Source: Hysterangium stoloniferum
Lineage: Eukaryota; Basidiomycota; Agaricomycetes; Hysterangiales; Hysterangiaceae
DNA: 64,000 bases
Direction: 5' to 3'
NCBI GenBank assembly: GCA_015178975.1
Contig: WHVD01000252.1
Location: forward strand, 1-64,000
In this document: positions 1 to 9,200 of the stretch, piece by piece
How positions within the stretch are numbered: the stretch's first letter is position 1
Layout: each line of letters begins with the position of its first letter
Translations under genes and position numbers: made by a program
Notes under the pieces: generated by a model
Databases searched by the model: none
Told to the model about the DNA's origin: nothing
What the model saw: only the letters and a program-made list of their open reading frames with translations

Positions 1-2817
1 CGGAAAAGCCTTCGGAATCCGGCAGGTGTTCAATGAAATCCATAGATATAGAATTCCACGGGTGTTCCGGTACCGGGAGTTGTTTCAAAAGGCCGTATGG
101 CTTGTGTCGCTGAGATTTCGAGCGGGGACAAGTAGTGCAAGATTTACAATAGTGCTTAACGAATCCACGGAGTCCGGGCCAAGTATATTCTCTTCTTATT
201 AATGATAGAGTCTTGTTGTACCCGAAGTGTCCTGAGAGTGGATGATCATGTTTGTATTGAAGGATCCTGAGGCGGAGGCCGTCGGAGTCCGGTACATAGA
301 TCCTATCGTCAAGTCTAATGAAACCATGTTGATCAAGAGACCACCGAGGTTGATCGGGGTCCACGGGATTGTCCAGATGAGCTTTAGTAACTGGGTCTAG
401 CGGAATTGCCGATAGAATATCTTGATGTAGCTTTTCGATATCCATAATGATAATTCCACGGACAATGGGATTGACGAGGAAAGTTGCGCGGACCGATGCG
501 GTAAGTTGTTGATTCGTGAAGATAGGTTTCAGGTTGTGCGGATTTACCGTTGCATAGTCGTTGCTCCCCTCTTTAGGATAGACGTCCCATCGTCTAGTTA
601 AAGCGTCGGGTTTGCCGCCGAGACGCCGGGTCGAAAACGGATAATCATGGTTGAAGGCGGAGAGATATTCAGACCAGCGGGCCTGCCGACGGGTCAAGAG
701 TTTTGTGGTAGAAAAGTATTCCAGGTTTTTGTGATCTGTTACAACGTCAATAGGAGCTCCTGAACCTTCCAAATAGTGTCGCCACGCTTTGAAAGCTGAA
801 AAGATTGCCAGAAGTTCTTTATCATGAACGTCGTAGTTGAGCTCTGCTCCGGTAAAAGTCCGGGACAGAAAAGCCACGGGTGAACTTCTCCGTCGGAGTC
901 CTGGATAGAGAGAATGGCTCCAAGTGCATAGTCGGAGGCGTCCGTTTCAACAATGAGCGGGAAGTCCGGTTTCCAATGCGACAGAATAGGAGCTGTGGAA
1001 AAAGAATTTTTTAAAAGATTGAAAGCTTTTTGACACTTATCGTTAAAGTTCCACGGAGTACCCTTACGCGTAAGACGGGTAAGGGGTACCGTGATGTCGG
1101 AATATCCACGGATAAAACGTCTATAAAAATTGGCAAAGCCGAGGAAGGATTGTATATCTTTAACTTTTCGGGGTTCGGGCCAATCTTTGATGACTTGCAC
1201 TTTAGTTTCGTCCATGCGGAGTCCATCGGGTCCCATCATGAAACCTAGGTATTCCACGGAGTCCGTGTCAAAAGTACATTTTTTACCATTTGCGAATAAA
1301 CCATGTTGTCTGAGCCTCCGGAGAACCTCACGGACTTGTTTGTCGTGTTCCGCGGGATTCTCGGAGTAGATAAGAATGTCGTCCAAGTAAACAATGACGC
1401 ATACATCGAGCATGTCGGAGAAAATGTCGTTGATAAAACGCTGAAAAACAGACGGGGCATTAGTGAGTCCAAAAGGGATGACCAACCACTCGAAGGCCCC
1501 ATAGCGGGTTCTAAAAGTGGTTTTCCATTCATCGCCCGCGGCAATCCGGACCAAATGATAGGCATGCTTGAGATCTATTTTGGTGTAAATCCGGGCATTC
1601 CGCGGAGCATCGAGCAGGTCAGATATAAGTGGGAGTGGATATTTGTCCTTTTTGGTGACAGCATTGAGTCCTCTAAAATCAACACATAGTCGAAGGGATC
1701 CATCCTTTTTTCTGACAAACAGAACAGGTGCTCCAAAAGGAGACTTTGAGGGTCGAATAAAACCTATGGACAAATGTTCATCCAGGAAATCACGGATTGC
1801 GGATAGTTCCGTGGACGAAAGCGGGTAAATATGTCCTAGGGGTGGCTGGGCGCCATCTTCAAGATCGATTTTTAAGTCGTATTCTCTGTGAGGCGGAAGC
1901 CGGTCAGCTTTTCGCTTGCTAAAAACATCCGCGAAGTCATGGTATTTCTCCGGGACGCCTTCTAGGTCAGCAGCTTGCTCAGATTCGGATACTGGGGTTG
2001 AGAAACGTCCAGTTGCTTCATCAATTTTTAAGTTGATAGTGAACGCCTGGGATCCATCCATTTTTGAAGCCCTAATAAAAGCTGCAGCATTAATCAGAGA
2101 AATGGACGGAGATGCCGTGGGTTCCGGGGAAGCTGTGGGTGCCGTAGGGATCACAGGAGTCCTCGAGACTGCAGGTGCCGGGAAGGCCTTGGGTGCCGTG
2201 GAGGCCGAGACAGGCGCAGTTTCCTCGGTCACCGCGGGAGTTCGGAATGTTATACTGTTAGCTATCCAGTCAATCAACGGATTGTAGCGGGTAAGCCAGT
2301 TATGTCCTAGAACCACCGAGCAACTTGAGTCTAACTGGGTCACATAGAAAGTGACCAATTGAGATGTTCCACAAGGGAAACTGATGGGTAAATCACAAGC
2401 TTGGGTAACAACCGAATTACTTGTGCCATCGAAGAGGCGGAGAGCGACGGGATTTATCGAATAAGTTGACAAAGAATTTTTTTGCGTGAATTTTGTATCT
2501 AAAAAACAATGAGTCGAGCCGGAATCTATGAGAGCTGAAAAAACGAATTTCGGAAGCATATTAGACATAAGTTTAACGAAAAATGAATCAGAATGTGAAA
2601 GAGCGGATGCGTTGAGGCGAGTGAACTCTTGAATGCGCGGAGAGGCAACGCAACCCCTAACCCGCGCGGAGTCCGCGGGGTTGCTTACTCTTTTTTCGAA
2701 TCGGCAGCCGGTTTGTCCTTCGACGGGGCTTCCGTGGAGGCCTTGGCTGTTCGACCCTTTGAAGAGTTTGCTTTTGCCAGCGGACATTCCGGGACTCGAT
2801 GACCGGGTTTCCCGCAC
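1..2817 (-). CDS. Pol of Ty3 element 1: protease, RT, RNase H, start of integrase (partial)
   Basis: The aspartic protease signature LIDSGSTHCFLD is followed by a reverse transcriptase with the [10 protein letters not shown] catalytic motif, an RNase H beginning ETDASDYALGAI, and at the window edge an integrase stretch with [14 protein letters not shown]. The order is that of Ty3/Metaviridae. The integrase core and chromodomain end fall outside the window; the relative at 36 kb shows that the family carries a chromodomain. It is a fossil or near-fossil, and breaks are not itemised. Confidence 0.85.
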
Positions 2818-3977
2818 AAGAGACAGAGGTTGTTGTCCATACGACGTTGTCTTTCTTGTGGAGTCAATTTGCCATCAGGTCCGAGTTTGCCTGAGAGGTC
2901 GGGTTTTCCAGCTTGCTTGCCGGACTGTTGACCCTTGTTGTTGTCCTTATTGTCCTTATTGTTGTTGTTGTTGTTTGAAGACTTTTTATCGTTCTTCTTG
3001 TCGGATTGCGTGGAGTTCTGGTTGCTGGTTGACGAATTGGTGTTATTGTTTTTGTCCTTGGACTTATTTATTTTGTCCGCGGATGTCTCGCGGGCAACTT
3101 CCGCGCGACGTTCCCAATAACGTGCGTCCGCGTTTTGAGCTTTGAGGCGCATACGGGACAGGGTTTTTGGCTTGCCATCTTCTCCTTTTGAGACTTCGTC
3201 TTTAAGGCGGGACGGCAGACCGGCGTAGAATTGGTGGCGGAGAGCGGGATCGCCCCACTGACAACGAGCTGCAAGATTATTGAATTGGACGATGTAGTCC
3301 GTGATGCGCTGCGTGTCCTTCATACGAAGATTTGTGAGACTATTCTCGGCTTCTCCTGTCGGGTCATACGGGCCGAAGTTGGTTTCAAGCTCCTCAACAA
3401 AAGCTTCCCAATTTTCAAGCCAGAGCGGCTCTTCCTCGGTAATCCCGCTAAAAGCCGGTTCGAACCATTTCAACGCGGATCCCGACAAATATGAAAGTGC
3501 GTAGTTGACTTTTCGGGAGTCCGTGGAGAATGCAGCGGCGCGATCGCGGAAATTGAAGCGACATTGCATGAGGAAAGTAGAGAGTTTGTTTGGGTTGGAA
3601 CCCGTGAAGGGTTCCGGAGCATTGACTTTTGACCGTGGAGGTTCTTGTTCCTTTCTTTTTCGTTCTTCTAGCAGGTGCGTCATGAATTTATCTATAGTAC
3701 CTGCTAAAAACTCAGAAGTAGGATCCCTCGTGTTCGGTCGTTGAAAAGGCGGAGGATTTTCAAGAGGGATTTCGACACCTTTGCCCTTGTCGGGGGCCAC
3801 GGAATCGTCCTCGCGCTCGGATTCGTCCAGGTCTTCCGGGATTTCTTCGATGCGGGCTTCTTCCATGGGTTCCGACTGGTTCGCAAGCGTCTGACTGGTA
3901 TACAGAGTTAACGGGGAATGAAGAGTCGACGGTCCAGGCATTGATGACTGTGCGCGTGTACTTCTTCTTGGTGGCAT
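2685..3977 (-). CDS. Gag of Ty3 element 1
   Basis: A 430-residue protein opening MPPRRSTRAQ. It has a central retrotransposon gag region (residues about 110-260, including the FNNLAARCQWGD stretch), a long Asn/Lys/Asp low-complexity segment at about 290-345, and a C-terminal CCHC zinc knuckle of the form [14 protein letters not shown]. It would form the particle shell and bind element RNA. It overlaps the start of pol. A close homologue is at 40.0-41.2 kb. Confidence 0.85.
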   Translation of the reverse strand: MPPRRSTRAQSSMPGPSTLHSPLTLYTSQTLANQSEPMEEARIEEIPEDLDESEREDDSVAPDKGKGVEIPLENPPPFQRPNTRDPTSEFLAGTIDKFMTHLLEERKRKEQEPPRSKVNAPEPFTGSNPNKLSTFLMQCRFNFRDRAAAFSTDSRKVNYALSYLSGSALKWFEPAFSGITEEEPLWLENWEAFVEELETNFGPYDPTGEAENSLTNLRMKDTQRITDYIVQFNNLAARCQWGDPALRHQFYAGLPSRLKDEVSKGEDGKPKTLSRMRLKAQNADARYWERRAEVARETSADKINKSKDKNNNTNSSTSNQNSTQSDKKNDKKSSNNNNNNKDNKDNNKGQQSGKQAGKPDLSGKLGPDGKLTPQERQRRMDNNLCLLCGKPGHRVPECPLAKANSSKGRTAKASTEAPSKDKPAADSKKE

Positions 3978-4013
3978 AATGAAAACAATCTGCGAGTATT
4001 AGTCAGAAAATAC

Positions 4014-4834
4014 TGTTAGGATACACACTCAGGCCGGGTTTCCGGAGAAACCCGCGGGATATCCGGTAGGACTTGGCTTCAGCTTATAGGCTGCGCCCTC
4101 GCTAGATCGTGTTGTCCAATTTCAGACAGGCGGACGGGAATCCCGGGGAGTCCGGGCGGGGGTTCGTGGGTCGTGAGTCGTAGGTCGTGAGTCGAGAGTC
4201 GTGAATCGAGATAGTCGAGAGAGATAGATGCGCCGGAGCCCGTGGGCTCCGACTAGTGCGAGCGGTCTGATGAGAGTAGGGTTTTTAGAGAGGAAAATGT
4301 ATTAGATTACTGGGGGGAATCTAAGCTAATTTTCTGACTGGATTGTATGTACAACATCTGCCAGTTTATATAGACCGTGGAATGCATGTCATACCGAATC
4401 CAGTAATAATGAGACGAGACGAGCAAAACATAAAACGGGAATAGTAAACACCAAATTGGTGTTAGGAACGGGACGGAACGGAGCGGAGTCCGAATCGTGA
4501 CAAAGCATAACCCATAACGGGAAACGGAGCGGGAGCGGAGTCCTAAATCGTGACAGGTCATTTGACTAAAACGGGAACGGGGCTCGATTAGAGCGGTGAC
4601 GGGATTCTAAGCGGGTCCGGTGACTGATGCGTGGGACGAAGACGGACATAGACAGAGACGGGGTCCGGGGGAAGTCCGGTGACTGATATGTGTCTTAATG
4701 AGGTCGAACGTAACGAGTCTTGACGTAACGGAGTCCGGGCGGGAAATCCTATAAACAGACGATTGGTGCTTGTAGCGCGTGGGGGCGTACGGGTTAGTGC
4801 CCGGAGTCCGGCGGGATTTGTCCGGGTCGTAACA
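4014..4834 (-). repeat. 5' LTR of Ty3 element 1 (821 bases)
   Basis: On the plus strand it starts TGTTAGGATAC and ends GTCGTAACA, with TG/CA ends. It lies just upstream of gag. It shares with the LTRs at 34.6-35.5, 41.2-42.3, 42.8-44.3 and 62.4 kb a conserved block (here 4069-4100) and the palindromic CCAATTTGG-type motif near 4450. Confidence 0.85.
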
Positions 4835-4839
4835 CTTCA

Positions 4840-5651
4840 TGTGGGATTTGGATGCCAGGACCGTGGCACTCCCTCAAGAGAAACTCGACGCGATGCTGAA
4901 ACTCATCAAACAATGGGAGGTAGAAGAAGGCCGTTTCTCGGCAAAAGACGCAGAAAAACTACATGGAAAATTAGTACACATATCTTCTATCTTTCCATGG
5001 ATAAAACCATTCCTTCGCTCCATTGCCTCATTTGCAAGCAGCTTCACATCACGAAGAGCGGCATTCCCACCCACCCCAGATGTCTGAGCGGATATGTCCT
5101 GGGTTCGGTTTATACTGCAACACTTACCGAACGAGCTTCCTATCACATCATCAGAGGTAGTGGACTTAGGCTGGTGGGGGGACGCCAGTACGTCCTTTGG
5201 GTTGGGCGTGGTGATCAGCAACCACTGGGCAGTGTGGAAATGGGTTCCTGGCTTCGAAGTGGGCCCACATCAGCAATGCGACATTGGTTGGGCAGAGGCC
5301 GTCGCTGTGGAAATGGGCCTGAGGCTGGCACTACAGATTGGTGCAATACAGGAGCGGAGCCAAGGACAGTCTATTTTCTTGGTACGATCAGACAACAGTG
5401 GCGTAGTCGCCGTTTTGAACAAAGGCCGCTCACGCAGCAAGGAAACAAACAAGGTTCTAAAAGAAATATACAAGTTGTTAGCCTTGAATCGCGTACAGCT
5501 GAAGGCCGAGTACGTGCCTTCGAGGGACAATATCGCAGATGCTCTCTCACGAGGGCACATTGTCGAATTCCTCAAAGGCTTTCCAGCAGCACACACTCAA
5601 GCCGAGATGGATATCCCTGGACACCTGAAACGGCAAATCCAATCATTGTAG
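4840..5651 (+). CDS. DIRS-like reverse transcriptase end and RNase H (partial)
   Basis: The sequence opens with WDLDARTVALPQEKL, the thumb and connection signature of DIRS/Ngaro reverse transcriptases. It then has an RNase H with LGWWGDAST, VRSDNSGVVAVLNKG and VPSRDNIADALSRG, which carry the expected acidic residues. The 5' end is missing because a Ty3 element is inserted at 4834/4835. Recognition rests on motif order typical of basidiomycete DIRS elements. Confidence 0.75.
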
Positions 5652-6844
5652 CCCCGGCCAGAGTGTCAGCGCCATTTGCCCAGACATTACAGGCAACGGC
5701 GCCAAGTCAGTTGCACTTGGCGCCATCAATACTTAGACCGCCATGCAAAGCTGGGGAAAGGCTTTTCAAGTGGAGAGGGATTAACATACCACCGCCGGCT
5801 ACAGTACAACACCCAGTATTGCAATTACTCGCATCCGTAGCCTCTGAAGCATCTCTTCGGGATGCAGGTAGCTATGGATCGGGCCTGTGCAAGTTCCACA
5901 TTTTCTGCGACATATTTTCCATAGCAGAGGTAGACAGACTACCGGCATCCTTTCCAATTTTGCACTCCTTTGCTCTTTGGGCGGCAGCTGACCCATCCTT
6001 TCTGGGAGAAGTACTAACCGCTGGAACCACATTTGAGACGATTTCAGTTAGTGTCACGCGGAAATACCTGTCAGCAATCAGGGCGTGGCACATAGCCCAG
6101 GGTTGGCCACCGCCATTATCAGATGATGAGCGATCAAGGATAGAATGGTCATTGAGAGGACTGGAGAACTTACAAGGTAATACTCGAAAACGGCCTCCAC
6201 AACCACCGATAAAATTGAAGATGTTGTTGGCACTGAATACATCGTTGAATTTGGATAACCCCTTCGATGCTTGTATTTGGGCCGTGTCGACATGTGCATT
6301 TTGGGGACTAATGAGGTTTGGGGAGGTGACAGTCCAATCCAGATCGCATTTCGAGGTTAGTAAACACCTAAAACGCCAGGATGTCTTAATTAGTTGGGAC
6401 AATGATGGCAAACGGTATGCGTGATTGGACTTACCTTTAGCAAAAACAGCCAAAGCAGGCACATACCAATCGGTTTTCCTAACAGACCAACAGAAGGCTT
6501 GCCCAATTGAAGCACTAATCAACTTGTCGAAAGTCATCCCAGCTGGACCTAACGATCCACTTTTTTGCTGGTGGGATGATAAGGGCGAGATTAGACCAAT
6601 GGTCAAAAAAGTGGCAATGGATCGGATAAACTCAATTCTCAGTATATGGGGATGGGGAACAACTTTCGGTCATTCATTTCGTATTGGGGGCGCATCCTTT
6701 TTCTTAGCACAAGGGGTCAATCCGGAGATAGTGAGATTGGCGGGTAGATGGACATCATTGGCATACGAGGCGTATATTCGAGCCTTTGAGCAAATGGCGT
6801 CACACCACATAGGGAACCTTTCGGTAGGAAATATTGCTGCCTGA
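5652..6844 (+). CDS. DIRS-like tyrosine recombinase
   Basis: It has an N-terminal SAM-like core-binding region (about 5820-6190) and then a catalytic domain. The first active-site Arg is in GLMRFGEV, the HxxR box is in HSFRIGGAS, and the likely nucleophile Tyr is in YEAYIRAF near the C terminus. The family joins circular cDNA to genomic sites. It lies directly downstream of the RNase H region, as expected for DIRS elements. Confidence 0.75.
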
Positions 6845-6899
6845 GGTTGGGTAGGCGGCATAGACTTGCCGCGTTTGTTGCAGGCAGGTTTTAGTGGGT

Positions 6900-7001
6900 G
6901 AGCGGCAAGTCTTCCCACGCATACGCGGAGAGCTAACACTCTCCCCCTACCCAACCATACAGCTCCTCGCACAGAGCATTACCGAAGTAGATGAAGCTGG
7001 A
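6900..7001 (+). repeat. 102-base direct repeat, copy 1, of the DIRS-like terminus
   Basis: Begins GAGCGGCAAGTC and ends GATGAAGCTGGA. By eye it is identical to the copy at 7311-7412. It lies 55 bases after the recombinase stop. Confidence 0.85.
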
Positions 7002-7310
7002 GAGTATCGAGTGCCGTACGATCCCTGGCATGCCGGGAGTAGTTCGGCACTCAACGTCCAGCCGAGCATACTGAGGACTCTCACGCCTTTTCGTTTTTTT
7101 TACTACTACAACACGGTCGTTACAATCCTAATATTTCGCACTCATCTACACTCTATCATTCCTTTAGTCATTCTATTCATTTTTACCCGCCCACCCTCCT
7201 CTCATATGAAGGACAATATTAAAATTCAACAGTTCATTTATCTATTGTAACTCATATAATAACAAGTCATTAATGCGAGAGTTGTAACGCATGAGGAGAC
7301 CCGCCCTCCC

Positions 7311-7412
7311 GAGCGGCAAGTCTTCCCACGCATACGCGGAGAGCTAACACTCTCCCCCTACCCAACCATACAGCTCCTCGCACAGAGCATTACCGAAGTA
7401 GATGAAGCTGGA
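7311..7412 (+). repeat. 102-base direct repeat, copy 2, likely element end
   Basis: Identical to 6900-7001, with 309 bases between the copies. A PAT/Ngaro-type split direct repeat arrangement (A1-coding-B1-A2-B2) would explain two copies downstream of the recombinase. Homology to host-derived sequence starts within 100 bases, so this is close to the right end of the element. Confidence 0.75.
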
Positions 7413-7496
7413 TGGATGGCCTGATCTGAGACTGCCACCCATGCGGCGCATGCATTGTTTGTATTGCGAACGATCGGTTATTGAAAGTAGAGCATT

Positions 7497-7725
7497 GTCT
7501 TTTCATTTTGTGGACACTATACAACATTTTATTGAAGTGTATGGATCCCCATTGTCCAATGTACATTTAACATGTGTGACCCAAGATGAAGGAGTGAACG
7601 TGGCGGCCAGTCAATATTTCTGGCTTGACCACGCCGCCTCCAGCGCTGTGGTGTAACATATGACAAAGAGAAGAAGTTCTCCATTATCCACAAGGATTGT
7701 GAAGAAATATCACCGGATAAACGAA
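7497..7725 (+). pseudogene. SVF1 fragment, copied from the gene at 47 kb
   Basis: This stretch closely matches 47320-47545 in the same orientation. It covers the end of SVF1 intron 2 (including the TTTATTGAAG acceptor) and the start of exon 3. It carries many substitutions and small indels, and the reading frame does not hold. Because intron sequence is present, it came from a DNA-level duplication rather than a retrocopy. It sits between the DIRS-like element and other duplicated fragments. Confidence 0.75.
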
Positions 7726-8042
7726 GGAGTATGTGACGGTTAGAGACTCCAGACAGGTATCGGCCTCGTTGTTGATGCGAAATGTTTCTCAATGGAGGGT
7801 AGTAAATGATGTGCACTGTCTTTTCTGTCTCAACTGCGGTTCGCCCCTTTGGTCTGCCTCGGATGCCTATAAGGAAATATCATTTGTTAAATTTGTCAAG
7901 GGCGAAACTCTTTCCGTAGAAGTACAGAAAGTAATTCATAATTGATATTCAATAGTTGCTCAATCTCATATAAAATTGGCAGACCCTTCAACCAAACATG
8001 GAGGTATGTAAAACTTAGCTTTGCCCTGAAGTTGATATTGAC
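7726..8042. other. No recognisable gene
   Basis: The plus strand has a short open stretch (7733-7945, 70 codons, with a C-x-x-C pair in CLFCLNCG), but I do not recognise it and see no supporting features. Confidence 0.4.
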
Positions 8043-8303
8043 CAATACATCTCACATTTAAAGCTGTTCAGCGCACAGCGACTGCCTTATATTACTGACC
8101 GTGACGGAAAACAAGTCTAAGGGACCGAAATATGAAGTGAAGTGACATACAACGTAAAACCATTTGGTGTTGACGGATCTACTGCCCTTTATTATATCAA
8201 CTGGATCCATGTAAAAAAATATTGACGAATTATGTACTGTGACAGCATGTTTTGAAGAAAAAAACTATAGTCATACAACCGGCAGTGGTTCCATGTCCCC
8301 TTT
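8043..8303 (+). repeat. Direct repeat pair, copy A
   Basis: About 260 bases, starting near CATCTCACATTTAAAG and ending near CAGTGGTTCCATGTCCCC. It matches 8600-8854 with scattered differences and small indels. The kinase fragment at 8329-8597 lies between the copies. No coding potential is seen. Confidence 0.8.
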
Positions 8304-8328
8304 AGGTGTGATATTGCTGATGCACGAT

Positions 8329-8597
8329 CTAATTTCCCGGATTACAAGTCGTTTCGTAGTCAAATCCCCAACATCGACTACAGACTGACCATAGTTCGTC
8401 TGTCACGGCAGCCACAGCAAGTCCTCCGGGACGGCGTGGTATAATCCCACTCATGATTTGAGGGAGTACTGCGACATCGTTCAAGATATCTGAGTATGGT
8501 TGTTTTTTCGTGAGTATTTCCTTGAAAATTCCTAAAAGTGCGGAACATTTTTTGACGGACATACCAGTACCGTCATCCCGAATGCCCAGACATCACT
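8329..8597 (-). pseudogene. Protein kinase C-lobe fragment
   Basis: On the minus strand SDVWAFGMTVL (8565-8597) is the subdomain IX signature of Ser/Thr or Tyr-like kinases. It is followed by a 44-base intron (8521-8564, GTATGT...TTCAAG) and then EILTKKQPYSDI and a region ending ELWSVCSRCWGFDYET (subdomains X-XI). Only the last third of a kinase is present, with no catalytic loop. It lies between the two 260-base direct repeats, so it looks like a captured or leftover gene end. Confidence 0.65.
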
Positions 8598-8599
8598 TT

Positions 8600-8854
8600 T
8601 ACTAATGCATCTCACATGTAAAGTTAGTTGTTCAGCGCCCAGCGACTGCCTTATATTACCGACCGTTACGGAAAACAAGCCTAAGGGACCGAAATATGAA
8701 GTGACATACAACGATCATTTGGTATCGACAGATCTACTGCTCTTTATTATAACAACTAGACCCATGTGAAAAACTATTGACGAATATATGTAATGGGACA
8801 ACATATTTTGAAGACAAAAACTGTCATACGGCTGGCAGTGGTTCCGTGTCCCCT
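8600..8854 (+). repeat. Direct repeat pair, copy B
   Basis: Diverged direct copy of 8043-8303. The shared core includes GCGACTGCCTTATATTAC and the AAGGGACCGAAATATGAAG stretch. It ends at the start of the hypothetical reading frame read leftward from 9101. Confidence 0.8.
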
Positions 8855-9101
8855 CATCAATTGATTCCGTGGGAAGTGCATATTGTATCTCCTGCGAGTC
8901 AATGATCTCCTGTGTTTCAACCACTCTCAAGCCAGTCTCTTTGGTTCGCCATTCAGCGTCTGACCATTTATGACTCCTCAATTTTTCTACCTCTGCGCTA
9001 TTACCCTCAGCCTGAAAAATATCCATCAAGACCTCCATCATCTCCACCGTGCACTGATTTTCTGCGCCTGCCGCCCTCTTCAATCTTTGTACGGCATCCA
9101 T
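8844..9101 (-). CDS. Hypothetical protein fragment
   Basis: An open frame read leftward from an ATG at 9101 gives an acidic, helix-like sequence including MDAVQRLKRAAGAEN and EGNSAEVEKLRSHKWSD. The coding-like part stops resembling protein at the edge of direct repeat B. I do not recognise the family. It starts 100 bases from the FunK1 start at 9201, head to head. It could be chance or an N-terminal piece of a lost gene. Confidence 0.3.
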
Positions 9102-9200
9102 TCACTGCATTCTTGCCTTGTCATCAATCGGCATGGGCGGCTCAGAACGCAGTTTCAAACTCCGAGGTGTACAATACACACCCACGTGTTGTCAACAGCC

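Larger units (their letters stand above)
1..4834 (-). mobile_element. Ty3 (gypsy) LTR retrotransposon 1, cut by the left window edge
   Basis: Read on the minus strand, this holds a 5' LTR, gag, then protease, reverse transcriptase, RNase H and the start of integrase, the usual Ty3 order. The 3' end lies outside the window. The right end is TG...CA-bounded and followed directly by DIRS-like coding sequence, so this element inserted into the DIRS-like element. It keeps many CpG sites, unlike its relative at 36-42 kb, which suggests a younger age. The visible pol occupies more than one frame, so it is probably broken with at least one break. Confidence 0.9.
4835..7412 (+). mobile_element. DIRS-like tyrosine-recombinase retrotransposon, 3' part
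   Basis: Downstream of the Ty3 insertion the plus strand encodes the end of a DIRS-type reverse transcriptase, an RNase H and a tyrosine recombinase, ending in a 102-base direct repeat pair. DIRS elements integrate with a tyrosine recombinase instead of a DDE integrase and have split direct or inverted terminal repeats rather than LTRs. The 5' part should lie beyond the Ty3 element, left of the window. The coding part is spread over more than one frame, so it looks broken. Confidence 0.8.
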
